Assembly: GCF_900109685.1 (NCBI RefSeq)
Contig: NZ_FOBB01000008.1
Coordinates: 124,001 to 188,000, forward strand
Direction: 5' to 3'
DNA length: 64,000 nt
DNA from: Chitinophaga rupis
GTDB taxonomy: Bacteria; Bacteroidota; Bacteroidia; Chitinophagales; Chitinophagaceae
Within the stretch, counting starts at the first letter, position 1, and each line of letters begins with the position of its first letter. Positions 43,150 through 52,753 of the stretch are shown here, piece by piece. The notes beneath the pieces are model-generated. The model was not told where the DNA came from. It did no database searches and saw only the letters and a program-made list of their open reading frames with translations. Made by a program: the position numbers and the translations under genes.

Positions 43150-43575
43150 ATGAATCGCTTTATACTCTTCATCGCCGCCTGTATCTGCTTCCTTGCTTCC
43201 TGTAAAGTAGAGGAGATTGCCCCGGTAGCTGAAGCGCCCAAGAATTTAACCGGCCGCTGGAAAATTGTTAAAGCTACCCGGAATGGTACGGACATTACCA
43301 ACGTTTTTGATTTTACACAGTTCAGGTTAAGGTTTGATTCCACGGGCAATTATATGCTGGAGAACAGGCTGCCCTTCCTGGTGAATGCAAACGGGAAGTA
43401 TGCGCTGGACGATCCGGAATACCCGTTCAAGCTCACGCTTACGCCTGAAGGAGGGAGCGCTGTAACTACCTCGCTCAATTATCCAACGAGTGCCGGTGTG
43501 AGGCTGTTAAACCTCAGCTTCGTTCCCGGCTGTGAGCTGAATGCCTATATCTATACCCTGTCAAGGGATAACTGA
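43150..43575 (+). CDS. DUF5004-like lipoprotein
   Basis: The ATG at 43150 gives a 141-residue protein with a lipobox ending at C18 (CFLASC); a longer frame from 43069 would bury the signal. The mature part is a lipocalin-like beta protein (NLTGRWKIVKATRNGTDITN, FRLRFDSTGNYML). Proteins of this type are encoded inside SusCD operons and are thought to be accessory surface glycan-binding lipoproteins. It starts 18 bp after susD. The family name is from memory of similar operons. Confidence 0.7.
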   Translation: MNRFILFIAACICFLASCKVEEIAPVAEAPKNLTGRWKIVKATRNGTDITNVFDFTQFRLRFDSTGNYMLENRLPFLVNANGKYALDDPEYPFKLTLTPEGGSAVTTSLNYPTSAGVRLLNLSFVPGCELNAYIYTLSRDN

Positions 43576-43601
43576 TTTTTGAAAACTTACCTGATTATTA
43601 T

Positions 43602-44618
43602 ATGTTACCACGTTTACGTATCAAAGGACAGAGGATCTGGATGCTGGCTGCGCTGCTTATAGTGGCCATTATTTTCAGCTTCTGTCATATAAAGATCACC
43701 AAGGTCACTATTCCTGCATCTGCTAAGGTGGGAGATGTGGTGCCTATTCAGCTGGACATTGATGTATCCTGTAATTCCGATGGTTCAGATAAGCTGATCC
43801 TGGGAGTGCTGATGCCTAAAGGCTGGAAGGGTACACAGAACTTAACAGCCACTTACAGAGGCAGCAAAGGAGATGGCAGCTTTGTAATGACGCCGCTCAG
43901 TACCCTGGCCCCGCATGGCGATGGCAAGAACTGGCCGGATTATATGCGCGCAACATTTGGTATTGCCGGCAACCTGATAGATGATATGGAATGGGTGGTG
44001 ATGCAGAGTGATGTACCATTTACCTATGGCAATAATGACAAGATCACCGGCTCTATTTTCCTTAAGCTGAAAGTTGGGGCAGATGATAACCCCGCCCTTG
44101 TTAAGCTGGCGTATGTAGTAGCGAATACTACCAATGGCTTTACTTCTGATGGCAACGTGGATGCAGGCTATGGCCCTACTGCGGAATATTACAATGAATA
44201 TATCGGGGACTGTTTTACCGTAACCGGTGGAAGCGGCGACCTGGTTGACTTCTGTAATCCGCAGCTCACTACTATTTCACCGCCCAAATCCCTGGATAAT
44301 GACCTGGTGACCATCACCTTCGATTCCAATGTAGCCAACACAGCCCTGTCAGGAAGTAGTGAAGTATACCTGTGCGCAACCGGTACCACCAATGATGGTA
44401 AAACGATCATTGTCTGTGAGCAAACCAGCAAAACACTGATGAAGCTCACCGGCAGGGGGCGGTATGAGATCACCCTCTGGCCACGGTCGTTCTTTGGTAT
44501 CAACGATAGCCAAACGGTCACTAATATGACTTACTATATCCGGGATAAATCCGGCACCAAGCAGGTTGGCTATGGTAATACCGCTGCTCCCTTCACTTAT
44601 AAGTTTAAATGTGGCTGA
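43602..44618 (+). CDS. DUF4961-like surface protein of the SusCD operon
   Basis: This 338-residue protein has a membrane-type N-terminus (RIWMLAALLIVAIIFSFC); C28 may be lipidated, although Phe before it is unusual. The following region is Ig-like (ITKVTIPASAKVGDVVPIQL, LGVLMPKGWKGT), and the C-terminal half has a second beta domain (LTTISPPKSLDNDLVTITF). This matches the DUF4961 pattern seen next to DUF5004 in Bacteroidota PULs. It is probably a surface glycan-binding partner of the adjacent SusC. No catalytic residues are apparent. Confidence 0.7.
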   Translation: MLPRLRIKGQRIWMLAALLIVAIIFSFCHIKITKVTIPASAKVGDVVPIQLDIDVSCNSDGSDKLILGVLMPKGWKGTQNLTATYRGSKGDGSFVMTPLSTLAPHGDGKNWPDYMRATFGIAGNLIDDMEWVVMQSDVPFTYGNNDKITGSIFLKLKVGADDNPALVKLAYVVANTTNGFTSDGNVDAGYGPTAEYYNEYIGDCFTVTGGSGDLVDFCNPQLTTISPPKSLDNDLVTITFDSNVANTALSGSSEVYLCATGTTNDGKTIIVCEQTSKTLMKLTGRGRYEITLWPRSFFGINDSQTVTNMTYYIRDKSGTKQVGYGNTAAPFTYKFKCG

Positions 44619-44658
44619 TCATTGCCGCTACCAAAATCATCGTTTAAAACCTGATTCT

Positions 44659-47600
44659 ATGCGCTCTTGGTACTATAATATATGCCTGATCGGTGTAGCC
44701 TGTCTGCTGGCGCTTCCGCATGCTACGCGTGCCTTTCAGTCTTCACAGGATACCACCACAAAGGGCATTGCTCATCCGGGATGGGCAAATGGCACTGTTG
44801 TGAATGAATTTAATGAACCCCTGCCCGGTGTAAGCGTCCGCGTTAAAAATAAAGCAGCTGCGGTATTCACGAATGAGAACGGGCATTTTGAAATAGATGC
44901 GCCGGCAGGCGTCACGCTGGTGTTTTCGTATAAGGATTACTATACCCGTGAATTACCCGTAAATGCTGGAGAGCCCCTGGATGTGCAGCTAACAGATGCT
45001 TTCCTGAAATCGCCAAAGGAGGTGAACATGCTGTATGAGCGGGTAGACCGTTCCCACGTGCCGGGTGCAGTATCCACCATCTACACCAACCAGCTCACCA
45101 CCACGCCTGCTTCCCTGTACGTATATGCGTTCCCGGGTCAGCTGGCCGGTGTGTACACCAAACAGAATAGCGGGTTCACATCTTTCAATGTAAAGGAAAT
45201 ATCTTCTCCCGAGGTTATTGGACAAACACTGGTAAATGCAGGCTCCAATAACAACCGGTCTACAGATAATTCAGAGATAGCCCTGAGCGTACGCGGGCAA
45301 ACGCCTATAACGGTAATAGACGGCGTGCAGCGGGAGATTTCTTCAATTGATCCGGAATCCATCGAATCCATTTCAGTGCTGAAAGATGGCTTCTCCACCT
45401 TATTGCTGGGTAATAACAGCTCACATCCCGTGGTGCTGGTCACTACCCGGCGGGGAGAGCTGGGACGCCCGCGTATTTCGTTTACGGCGCAATCCGGCGT
45501 ACAGCAGTCATTAGGCATGCCAAAGCCGCTGCCGGCCTACCAGTATGCCTATCTGCTGAATGAAACGCTGGCAAATGACGGTAAGCCGGCGCTGTATAGC
45601 GCGGAGGATTTCAATGCTTACCGGAACCATACTGATCCCATTGGTCATCCGGATGTGAACTGGTTTAATACCCTGCTGCGGAACTATTCTCCCATTTCCA
45701 ATTATAAGCTAAACGTGAACGGGGGAACGAACGTAGCCCGCTATTCCGTATCACTGAGCTATTTTGACCAGGAAGGCATCTTCAAAACCAGCCCGGATAT
45801 TACTTATAATACCAACAACAGCTTAAAGCGTTACATCATCAATTCCGACATCGGCGTGCAGGTTAATAAAAACCTGGATGTAGACCTGCAATTGTTTGGC
45901 CGTGTGCAGAATGCGCGGGAGCCCGGAAATGATTACAATGCCTTGCTGTCGGCGCTGTATAGCACGCCCAATAACGCCTATCCCATTTATAATCCTAACG
46001 GCACTTTCGGCGGTAATAATATCGGCGGCAATAACGGCCCTTATAGCAATAACCTGTTGTCAAGGGCGCAGTACTCGGGATATACACAAAATAATACCAA
46101 TGATATCCTGGCGAATGTAGACCTGCATTATAACCTGAACAGCGTATTGCCCGGACTGAGCGCAAAGCTGAAAGGGAATTTATCTTACCAGTCCATTACA
46201 GCGCTGGACAGAAGCCTGCAGAATCCTTCCTATGGTTTGATCGATAATGAGTATCTCATTTATGGCACAACTACTGCCCAGAACAACAAATTCCGTACAG
46301 TATTCACTTCCCGTCAGTCCTTTGGACAATTAAGCCTGAACTACGACCGGCACTTTAATAAAAGTAATGTAACGGCCCAGGCATTATATGATGTGAAGTC
46401 CATTGTGGCTAACTACGACCTGGCTTCCACCACTACGAATGTAGGCGTAAGGGCCGGTTACGATTATGAGAATAAATATTTTGTGAATGCCACACTTATT
46501 GGCAGCAAAAATAACCGTTACCCTCCCGGCGGCCAGTGGGGCCTGTTCTATGGTGCAGGCCTGGGCTGGGAAATGGGCCGTGAATCATTTATAAAAGATA
46601 ATATTTCCTGGATCAGCGGCTGGAAATGGAGGGCTACCTATGCAAGAACAGGCAATGCAAATATTGATCTGAATGCAGCGCTGTATTATGCCTATTCACA
46701 AACCTATTCATCCAACAACAATAATAAGAATTACCAGGTAGGCACCAGCTATACCAATGTGTATTACCAGTATGAGGGTACGCTGGCTAATCCATACATC
46801 ACCTGGGAAAAAGGGGATAAGCTGGATATTGGTACGGATATCTCTTTCCTGCATGACCATTTGCAGCTGTCAGCTGATTATTACCATGACCGCTATTCTG
46901 ATGTGCTGGGCTTTCGCGGTAACTCCATCGCCCTGTTAGGTACTGCTTACCCGTTGGAGAATATTGGTAAGAACCTTTACCAGGGTATAGAGCTGTCGCT
47001 TACCTATAACAACCACGCAGGCAATTTCAATTACTTTGTAACGGCAAATGGTAGCCTGGCTTATTCAAAGATCCTTTACAACGACGAGCTGACAACGCCA
47101 TACGCCTGGAACAGCCGCACCGGATTGCCGGTATCAGGTACCTTTTACGGCTATACGGCATTGGGGCTGTACCAGGATGCGCATGATGCCGCCACCAGCG
47201 CGCATATAGCAGGGTATACCCCCAGCCCCGGTGATATCAAGTACAAAGATCTTAACGGGGATGGTGTGATTGACTACTTTGACCAGTCTACCATCGGGGG
47301 CCGCAAGCCGTTGGCTTTTTACGGTGTAACCCTGGGCGCCAATTACAAGGGATTCAATTTCAGCGTTATTATCCAGGGGGTGGCTAACCGGCAGATCAGT
47401 GTAGAGAATAATGTGATCGATCATTTTGGCCTGGATTATTCCACTACTAACGGGCAGGCATATGCCAGCGCCACCGGCCGCTGGACGCCGGAAACGGCAG
47501 ACAGGGCAACGCTTTCCCGCCTGGCGGTATCTGCGGCAAATAACAACTCCCTGTTCTCCACTTTTTACCTGAAGAATGGCAATTATGTACGCTTGCGCAA

Positions 47601-47787
47601 TGCGGAGCTGGGATATTCATTGCCTTATAGTTTGCTGAGAAGGATCCGCATCTCCGGTTTAAAGATATTCCTGGATGGGGAGAACCTGTTCACCATTGCA
47701 GGATTTAAGGGAATGGACCCGGAAGTCATGCCCAATAGCTACCCTATACAACGAGTGGTAACTGCCGGGGTTAATATTAAGTTATAA
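44659..47787 (+). CDS. SusC/RagA-type receptor with divergent TonB box and plug
   Basis: The ATG at 44659 gives 1042 residues with a signal sequence ending near ATRAF. A CarboxypepD_reg-like domain (EPLPGVSVRVKNKAAAVFTN) is followed not by the usual VVVVGYG but by EVNMLYERVDRSHVPGAVST. The plug also departs from consensus: SISVLKDGFSTLLLGNNSSH where most have KDASAAAIYGSRAANG. The barrel is normal and ends GMDPEVMPNSYPIQRVVTAGVNIKL. It is a recognisable sub-branch of SusC proteins found with extra SusCD pairs. It is followed 13 bp later by a susD, so its direct lid is probably that protein. Confidence 0.93.
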   Translation: MRSWYYNICLIGVACLLALPHATRAFQSSQDTTTKGIAHPGWANGTVVNEFNEPLPGVSVRVKNKAAAVFTNENGHFEIDAPAGVTLVFSYKDYYTRELPVNAGEPLDVQLTDAFLKSPKEVNMLYERVDRSHVPGAVSTIYTNQLTTTPASLYVYAFPGQLAGVYTKQNSGFTSFNVKEISSPEVIGQTLVNAGSNNNRSTDNSEIALSVRGQTPITVIDGVQREISSIDPESIESISVLKDGFSTLLLGNNSSHPVVLVTTRRGELGRPRISFTAQSGVQQSLGMPKPLPAYQYAYLLNETLANDGKPALYSAEDFNAYRNHTDPIGHPDVNWFNTLLRNYSPISNYKLNVNGGTNVARYSVSLSYFDQEGIFKTSPDITYNTNNSLKRYIINSDIGVQVNKNLDVDLQLFGRVQNAREPGNDYNALLSALYSTPNNAYPIYNPNGTFGGNNIGGNNGPYSNNLLSRAQYSGYTQNNTNDILANVDLHYNLNSVLPGLSAKLKGNLSYQSITALDRSLQNPSYGLIDNEYLIYGTTTAQNNKFRTVFTSRQSFGQLSLNYDRHFNKSNVTAQALYDVKSIVANYDLASTTTNVGVRAGYDYENKYFVNATLIGSKNNRYPPGGQWGLFYGAGLGWEMGRESFIKDNISWISGWKWRATYARTGNANIDLNAALYYAYSQTYSSNNNNKNYQVGTSYTNVYYQYEGTLANPYITWEKGDKLDIGTDISFLHDHLQLSADYYHDRYSDVLGFRGNSIALLGTAYPLENIGKNLYQGIELSLTYNNHAGNFNYFVTANGSLAYSKILYNDELTTPYAWNSRTGLPVSGTFYGYTALGLYQDAHDAATSAHIAGYTPSPGDIKYKDLNGDGVIDYFDQSTIGGRKPLAFYGVTLGANYKGFNFSVIIQGVANRQISVENNVIDHFGLDYSTTNGQAYASATGRWTPETADRATLSRLAVSAANNNSLFSTFYLKNGNYVRLRNAELGYSLPYSLLRRIRISGLKIFLDGENLFTIAGFKGMDPEVMPNSYPIQRVVTAGVNIKL

Positions 47788-47800
47788 ATGAGATTGAGCT

Positions 47801-49567
47801 ATGCAAAGAAATTATATCCATACAATAGCTGTTTTCCTGCTGGTGGCAGTCATTTTGGGCGCCTGCAAAAAATATGAGCAGTTCCCGGTTGATAAAGTGA
47901 CCGGCAACTATGTATTTGATCCGCTGGATTCTGCAGGCGTAAATGCGCAGTCGTTCCTGTATGGGATCTATGCCATTGTGAAGAACGGCCATAACCGGGT
48001 AGGCGGTGATTACCTGGATGCAGCGTCAGATGATGCGGTATCTTCCAAAACAGGCGGCAATATACCGGTTACCCTCATCGCTACCAATGCGGTAACTGCT
48101 TTCAATTTCCCTGGCTCGGAAAATTTATGGGAAGGTACTAATCTCTCACAGTCGCCTAATAATACCGGGGTACCGGAATCTTTCTGGGCAGGCATCCGCA
48201 ACGCCAATATTTTCATCAATAATATTGGCGTAGTACCGGTAAAGGGAGGGCTTGCCAATGGCGCTACAACCGCCCAGGTGTGGAGAAGCGAAGCACGATT
48301 CCTGCGGGCCTATTTCTACTTTGAGCTGGTAAGGCGCTATGGCGGCGTGCCGCTGCTGGGCGATAAGGTATATAATATCGGAGAGGATCTTAGCCTTCCC
48401 CGCAGCAGCTTTGCAGACTGTATCTCATATATCACGAGTGAATGTGACGCCATCAGGGATAGCCTGCTCACAGCCCCGGTAGCGGATGCCGATAACTACC
48501 GCGCTACAAAGGGAGCCGCTATGACCCTTAAGATGAAAGCGCTGCTGCTGGCTGCCAGCCCGCTCTTTAACGGTAATAATATTGACAACGCCAATAACCT
48601 TACCGGGTATACGAATTACGATGCGAACCGCTGGGTGCAGGCAGCGCAGGCTGCAAAGGACGTGATAGACCTGCATACCTATGCTCTGCATACTTCTTTT
48701 ACCGGTATTTTCCTGGATCAGAATAACAGTGAGCGCATTTTTATCCGGCCGGGGAACAACACCACCAATATTGAAACCGGCAATGGGCCTGTAGGGTTTT
48801 CAGCAGGCGGCACCGGCAATACCAGCCCCACACAGGAGCTGGTGGATGCTTTCCCCATGCAGAACGGCTTGCCCATTACAGACCCGGCTTCCGGGTACCT
48901 GGTATCCGATCCCTATAGTGTATTGTCTGATGTAAAACGTGATCCACGCTTTACCGCCACCATTTTCTATAATGGTGCCAAATGGCTGAACGGCACAGTA
49001 CAAACATATGAAGGGGGGCAAAGCAAGCCTAATTCCTCTTTACAGCAAACCGTAAGCGGTTATTACATGCGCAAGTTCATGGGCAATTTTGAAACTTCCG
49101 CCACCTTCAGCAATCATTCTTCCGATTGGATCATTATGCGGTATGCAGAGGTGCTGCTGGCCTATGCAGAGGCGCGTAACGAAATAGAACCCGCGCCGCA
49201 GGCAGATGTGTATGAGCAGCTGTATGCCATCAGGGCACGCGCAGGGATTGAGGCCGGGGCAGGCGGCAACTATGGCCTGGCGCCTGGTATGACGCGGGAC
49301 CAGATGAGAGCTGTTATACAGAATGAATGGCGGATAGAGTTTGCCTTTGAAGAGCACCGGTACTTTGATATCCGCAGGTGGAAGATAGCCGGAACGGTGA
49401 TGAACAAGCCACGTACAGGCGTATCCGTAGTAAAGAGTGGTAACGCATTTACCTATAATCCTGTTACGGTGCTCACAACGGTATTTAAAGACAGTCAATA
49501 TCTGTATCCCATCCCTTACAATGAGGTGGCCAAGAACCCGAATATGAAACAAAATCCGGGACAGTAA
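47801..49567 (+). CDS. SusD/RagB-type lipoprotein, second in the mannose PUL
   Basis: This 588-residue lipoprotein has a lipobox ending at C22 (ILGAC). Family blocks are EARFLRAYFYFELVRRYGGV, TLKMKALLLAASPLFNGNN, IMRYAEVLLAYAEARNEIEP and NEWRIEFAFEEHRYFDIRRWK. It is squeezed between two susC genes (13 bp after one, 35 bp before the other), so the cognate receptor is ambiguous from gene order alone. Confidence 0.95.
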   Translation: MQRNYIHTIAVFLLVAVILGACKKYEQFPVDKVTGNYVFDPLDSAGVNAQSFLYGIYAIVKNGHNRVGGDYLDAASDDAVSSKTGGNIPVTLIATNAVTAFNFPGSENLWEGTNLSQSPNNTGVPESFWAGIRNANIFINNIGVVPVKGGLANGATTAQVWRSEARFLRAYFYFELVRRYGGVPLLGDKVYNIGEDLSLPRSSFADCISYITSECDAIRDSLLTAPVADADNYRATKGAAMTLKMKALLLAASPLFNGNNIDNANNLTGYTNYDANRWVQAAQAAKDVIDLHTYALHTSFTGIFLDQNNSERIFIRPGNNTTNIETGNGPVGFSAGGTGNTSPTQELVDAFPMQNGLPITDPASGYLVSDPYSVLSDVKRDPRFTATIFYNGAKWLNGTVQTYEGGQSKPNSSLQQTVSGYYMRKFMGNFETSATFSNHSSDWIIMRYAEVLLAYAEARNEIEPAPQADVYEQLYAIRARAGIEAGAGGNYGLAPGMTRDQMRAVIQNEWRIEFAFEEHRYFDIRRWKIAGTVMNKPRTGVSVVKSGNAFTYNPVTVLTTVFKDSQYLYPIPYNEVAKNPNMKQNPGQ

Positions 49568-49602
49568 ACCCATTGCATTCCTAAAATTATAAACAAACAG
49601 AT

Positions 49603-52600
49603 ATGCGGAAAATAATACTGCTCATTTGTATAATTATAAATATCATTCCCGGTTATTTGCTGGCGCAGAACCGCGTTATCACCGGTACCGTTCGGGATCT
49701 CCAGGGGCCGCTGCCCGGGGTATCTGTGGGCGAGAAGAATATGCCGGGTAACGGGGCGGTGACTGATGCCGGGGGTAAGTTCAGAGTAACGTTAAAGGGT
49801 AGATCCAATGTGCTGGTATTCCGTTTCGTGGGATATGTGACCCGGGAGCTGAACGTTGCAGGCGAGGAGAAGAATATTGATGTAAGCATGGCTTCAGATA
49901 ACCAGGCGCTGGGTGAAGTAGTGGTGGTAGGTTACGGCAAAACCACCCGTATCACCAATACCGGTTCTGTAAGCACCATCAACGCAGCGGAGATCAGGAA
50001 CGTGCCAACAGCCAATGTGCAGAATGCACTAACAGGAAGGCTGCCGGGCTTCTTTTCCCAGCAGGGATCAGGGCAGCCGGGTAAAGATGCTTCCGACTTT
50101 TATATACGGGGTGTAAGCTCGCTGAACCCTGCAGGCAATAAGCCCCTGATCATTGTGGATGATGTAGAGTATACCTATGATCAGCTGCAGCAGATCAATG
50201 TGAATGAGATAGCCTCCATCTCGGTGCTGAAAGATGCCTCCACCACCGCTATCTATGGTATCAAGGGAGCGAACGGGGTGCTGGTGGTAACGACCCGCCG
50301 TGGTAAGCTGGGTAAGCCGCAGATCAATGTGCGCGTGGAAGGCGGGGTGCAAACGCCTACAAAGATCCCTAAGTTCCTGGATGCCTACCAGTCGGCCACC
50401 CTGATCAACCAGGCAGAGACAAATGATGGCCTGACACCTGAGTTTACTCAGGATGACCTTAACCTGTTTAAGACCGGGCAGGATCCTTACGGGCATCCCA
50501 ATGTGAACTGGTATGATGCGATCTTTAAACAATATAGTTATCAGCAAAATACTAACCTGGATATTTCCGGTGGTAATAACGTGGTGAAATACTTTATTTC
50601 CGGTGGTGCGCTGAACCAGAGTGGGCTGGTGCGTAGTTTCCCTGATCCGCGGGGCAACGTTAATACCAACTACAATTTTAAGCGGTATAATTTCAGATCT
50701 AACCTGGATCTGAAGGCCAATAAAACATTGGACCTGCGGCTGGATGTGACCACCCGTTTTTCCACCACTAACTCGCCTAACCTGAGTGCGGCCAGTGCTT
50801 TATCAGAGGTGTTTGACTTTAGCCGCTTAACGCCTTTTACGGCGCCCTTCCTTAATCCGGATGGCTCTTACGCTTACGCCTACTCGCGTTTCAACAGTGG
50901 GCATTTGCCTACCCTGAATGCAAGGCTGGCTACCGGTGGTTACCAGAATGCAAAGCGGACGGATTATAACATAATGTTCAATGCTACCCAGCAGCTGAAC
51001 GCGATTACGGATGGATTGTCTGTTACCGCGCGGGTGGCTTATTCCAGCCAGGAGCAATACACCCGGGGTACCGGTAACTACGGGCCTATTCCATCTTACC
51101 ACTATGATCCGGCCAGTAAATCTTACCTGCTGAACCCTGGCGGCACCTATGTATTCCCGAATATTTACTATAGTGGTAATACAAATATTTATACCACCAA
51201 TGTCAATGTGCAGCTCTTTTCCAATTATGACCGCACCTTTAATTCCAAACATCATGTGAGCGGCCTGGTATTGCTGAATCAGCAGTCGCAGACCTTTGAT
51301 GCGTATGATAACCTGGATCCCGCATCAGTAGGCGTACCGGCAAAGTTCCAGGGGGTATCTGTATCCGCTAATTATGAGTATGACGGCAAATATTTATTAG
51401 ACCTGAAAGCCGCCTATAACGGAACGGACCGTTTTGCGGCTAACCACCGCTTTGGGCTTTTTCCTGCTATAGGCGTTGGGTATAATTTATCCGGTGAAAA
51501 GTTCTTCAAGGAAGCCTTCCCCGTGTTTGGACTGTTCAAGATCCGCGGCTCCTATGGCATTGTAGGTTCAGATGCAGCGCCTAATAACAGGTATATCTAT
51601 GCGCAGAACTACATTCAAAATCCAGGTGCCTATCCATTCGGGGAATCGCCCATTAATTATAACATGTTTTATGAGGGCAACCTGGCCAACGGCAATGTGG
51701 TATGGGAAAAGCAGCGGGAAACAAACCTCGCGCTGGACCTGAACATGCTGAAGGATAACCGGCTTTCCGCTACCATCGAGGTATTCCGTAACATCCGTTA
51801 CGATCAGCTGATAGTGCCTAACAATGTACCGGATATTATTGGAATAGGCTTGCCGGCTATAAACGTGGGGCGTACACGTAACCAGGGCTTTGATGGGCAG
51901 ATAGGCTATCACAGCAGCATTGGCAATGTACAGTGGGGAACTAACTTTGTATTCTCCTATGCAAAAAATAAAATATTGTATGAGAGTGAAGCAGCGCCGG
52001 CATACACCTGGCTGGCACGCACGGGCCAGCCGCTGAACCAGCCATTCGGGTATCATTCTTTAGGGTATTATACCGAGCAGGATCTTGCGAATGTAGCAAC
52101 CTATCAGAATGCAAATGGCGGCAGCAATGCGGGTAATAAAACAGTCGCCATCCCGGATAACGGGCTGCCATTGCATGCAGGCGATCTCAAATACCAGGAT
52201 CTGAACGGGGATGGCTTTATTAATATCTTTGACCAGCGGGCTATCGGGCATCCCAATTTGCCCAATACCAACCTGGGTTTAAACCTGCAGGCATCTTACA
52301 AGGGCTTTAGTGTGAGTGTGCTGCTGCAGGGCTCTTTCAACTATAGCTTTATTATTACGGGCACTGGTATAGAGCCGTTCATCGGGCAGTTCCAGCCGGT
52401 ACACCTGGAATCCTGGACGCCTGAGAATGCAGCTGCTGCAGGGTATCCCAGGCTTACCACCAATAAATCATCTGTGAACAGTCCTACCTATTACCCTTCA
52501 GATTACTGGCTGGTAAATGCGCATTATGTGCGCCTGAAAACGGTGGATATTGGTTACCAGTTCCCAACCAGGCTGTTACCTTTCAAATTGAACAGCGCAA

Positions 52601-52743
52601 GGCTTTATATGAGCGCCTACAACCTGTTCACCTGGGATAACTACCGTAAATACCAGCAGGATCCGGAGATCAGCACCAATACCGCCGGAGATGCGTATAT
52701 TAACCAGCGTGTGCTGATAATGGGGCTGCAGATCAGTCTTTAA
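49603..52743 (+). CDS. SusC/RagA-type TonB-dependent receptor with canonical TonB box
   Basis: This 1046-residue protein has a signal peptide ending at YLLAQ. The CarboxypepD_reg-like domain (ITGTVRDLQGPLPGVSVGEK) is followed by GEVVVVGYGKTTR, a standard TonB box. The plug has NVQNALTGRLPGFFSQQGSG, PLIIVDDVEYTYDQL and SISVLKDASTTAIYGIKGANG, and the barrel ends VLIMGLQISL. In this PUL it is the receptor with an orthodox energy-coupling region, unlike the SusC two genes upstream. It would take up mannose-containing oligosaccharides. Confidence 0.96.
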   Translation: MRKIILLICIIINIIPGYLLAQNRVITGTVRDLQGPLPGVSVGEKNMPGNGAVTDAGGKFRVTLKGRSNVLVFRFVGYVTRELNVAGEEKNIDVSMASDNQALGEVVVVGYGKTTRITNTGSVSTINAAEIRNVPTANVQNALTGRLPGFFSQQGSGQPGKDASDFYIRGVSSLNPAGNKPLIIVDDVEYTYDQLQQINVNEIASISVLKDASTTAIYGIKGANGVLVVTTRRGKLGKPQINVRVEGGVQTPTKIPKFLDAYQSATLINQAETNDGLTPEFTQDDLNLFKTGQDPYGHPNVNWYDAIFKQYSYQQNTNLDISGGNNVVKYFISGGALNQSGLVRSFPDPRGNVNTNYNFKRYNFRSNLDLKANKTLDLRLDVTTRFSTTNSPNLSAASALSEVFDFSRLTPFTAPFLNPDGSYAYAYSRFNSGHLPTLNARLATGGYQNAKRTDYNIMFNATQQLNAITDGLSVTARVAYSSQEQYTRGTGNYGPIPSYHYDPASKSYLLNPGGTYVFPNIYYSGNTNIYTTNVNVQLFSNYDRTFNSKHHVSGLVLLNQQSQTFDAYDNLDPASVGVPAKFQGVSVSANYEYDGKYLLDLKAAYNGTDRFAANHRFGLFPAIGVGYNLSGEKFFKEAFPVFGLFKIRGSYGIVGSDAAPNNRYIYAQNYIQNPGAYPFGESPINYNMFYEGNLANGNVVWEKQRETNLALDLNMLKDNRLSATIEVFRNIRYDQLIVPNNVPDIIGIGLPAINVGRTRNQGFDGQIGYHSSIGNVQWGTNFVFSYAKNKILYESEAAPAYTWLARTGQPLNQPFGYHSLGYYTEQDLANVATYQNANGGSNAGNKTVAIPDNGLPLHAGDLKYQDLNGDGFINIFDQRAIGHPNLPNTNLGLNLQASYKGFSVSVLLQGSFNYSFIITGTGIEPFIGQFQPVHLESWTPENAAAAGYPRLTTNKSSVNSPTYYPSDYWLVNAHYVRLKTVDIGYQFPTRLLPFKLNSARLYMSAYNLFTWDNYRKYQQDPEISTNTAGDAYINQRVLIMGLQISL

Positions 52744-52753
52744 AATATGCCGT

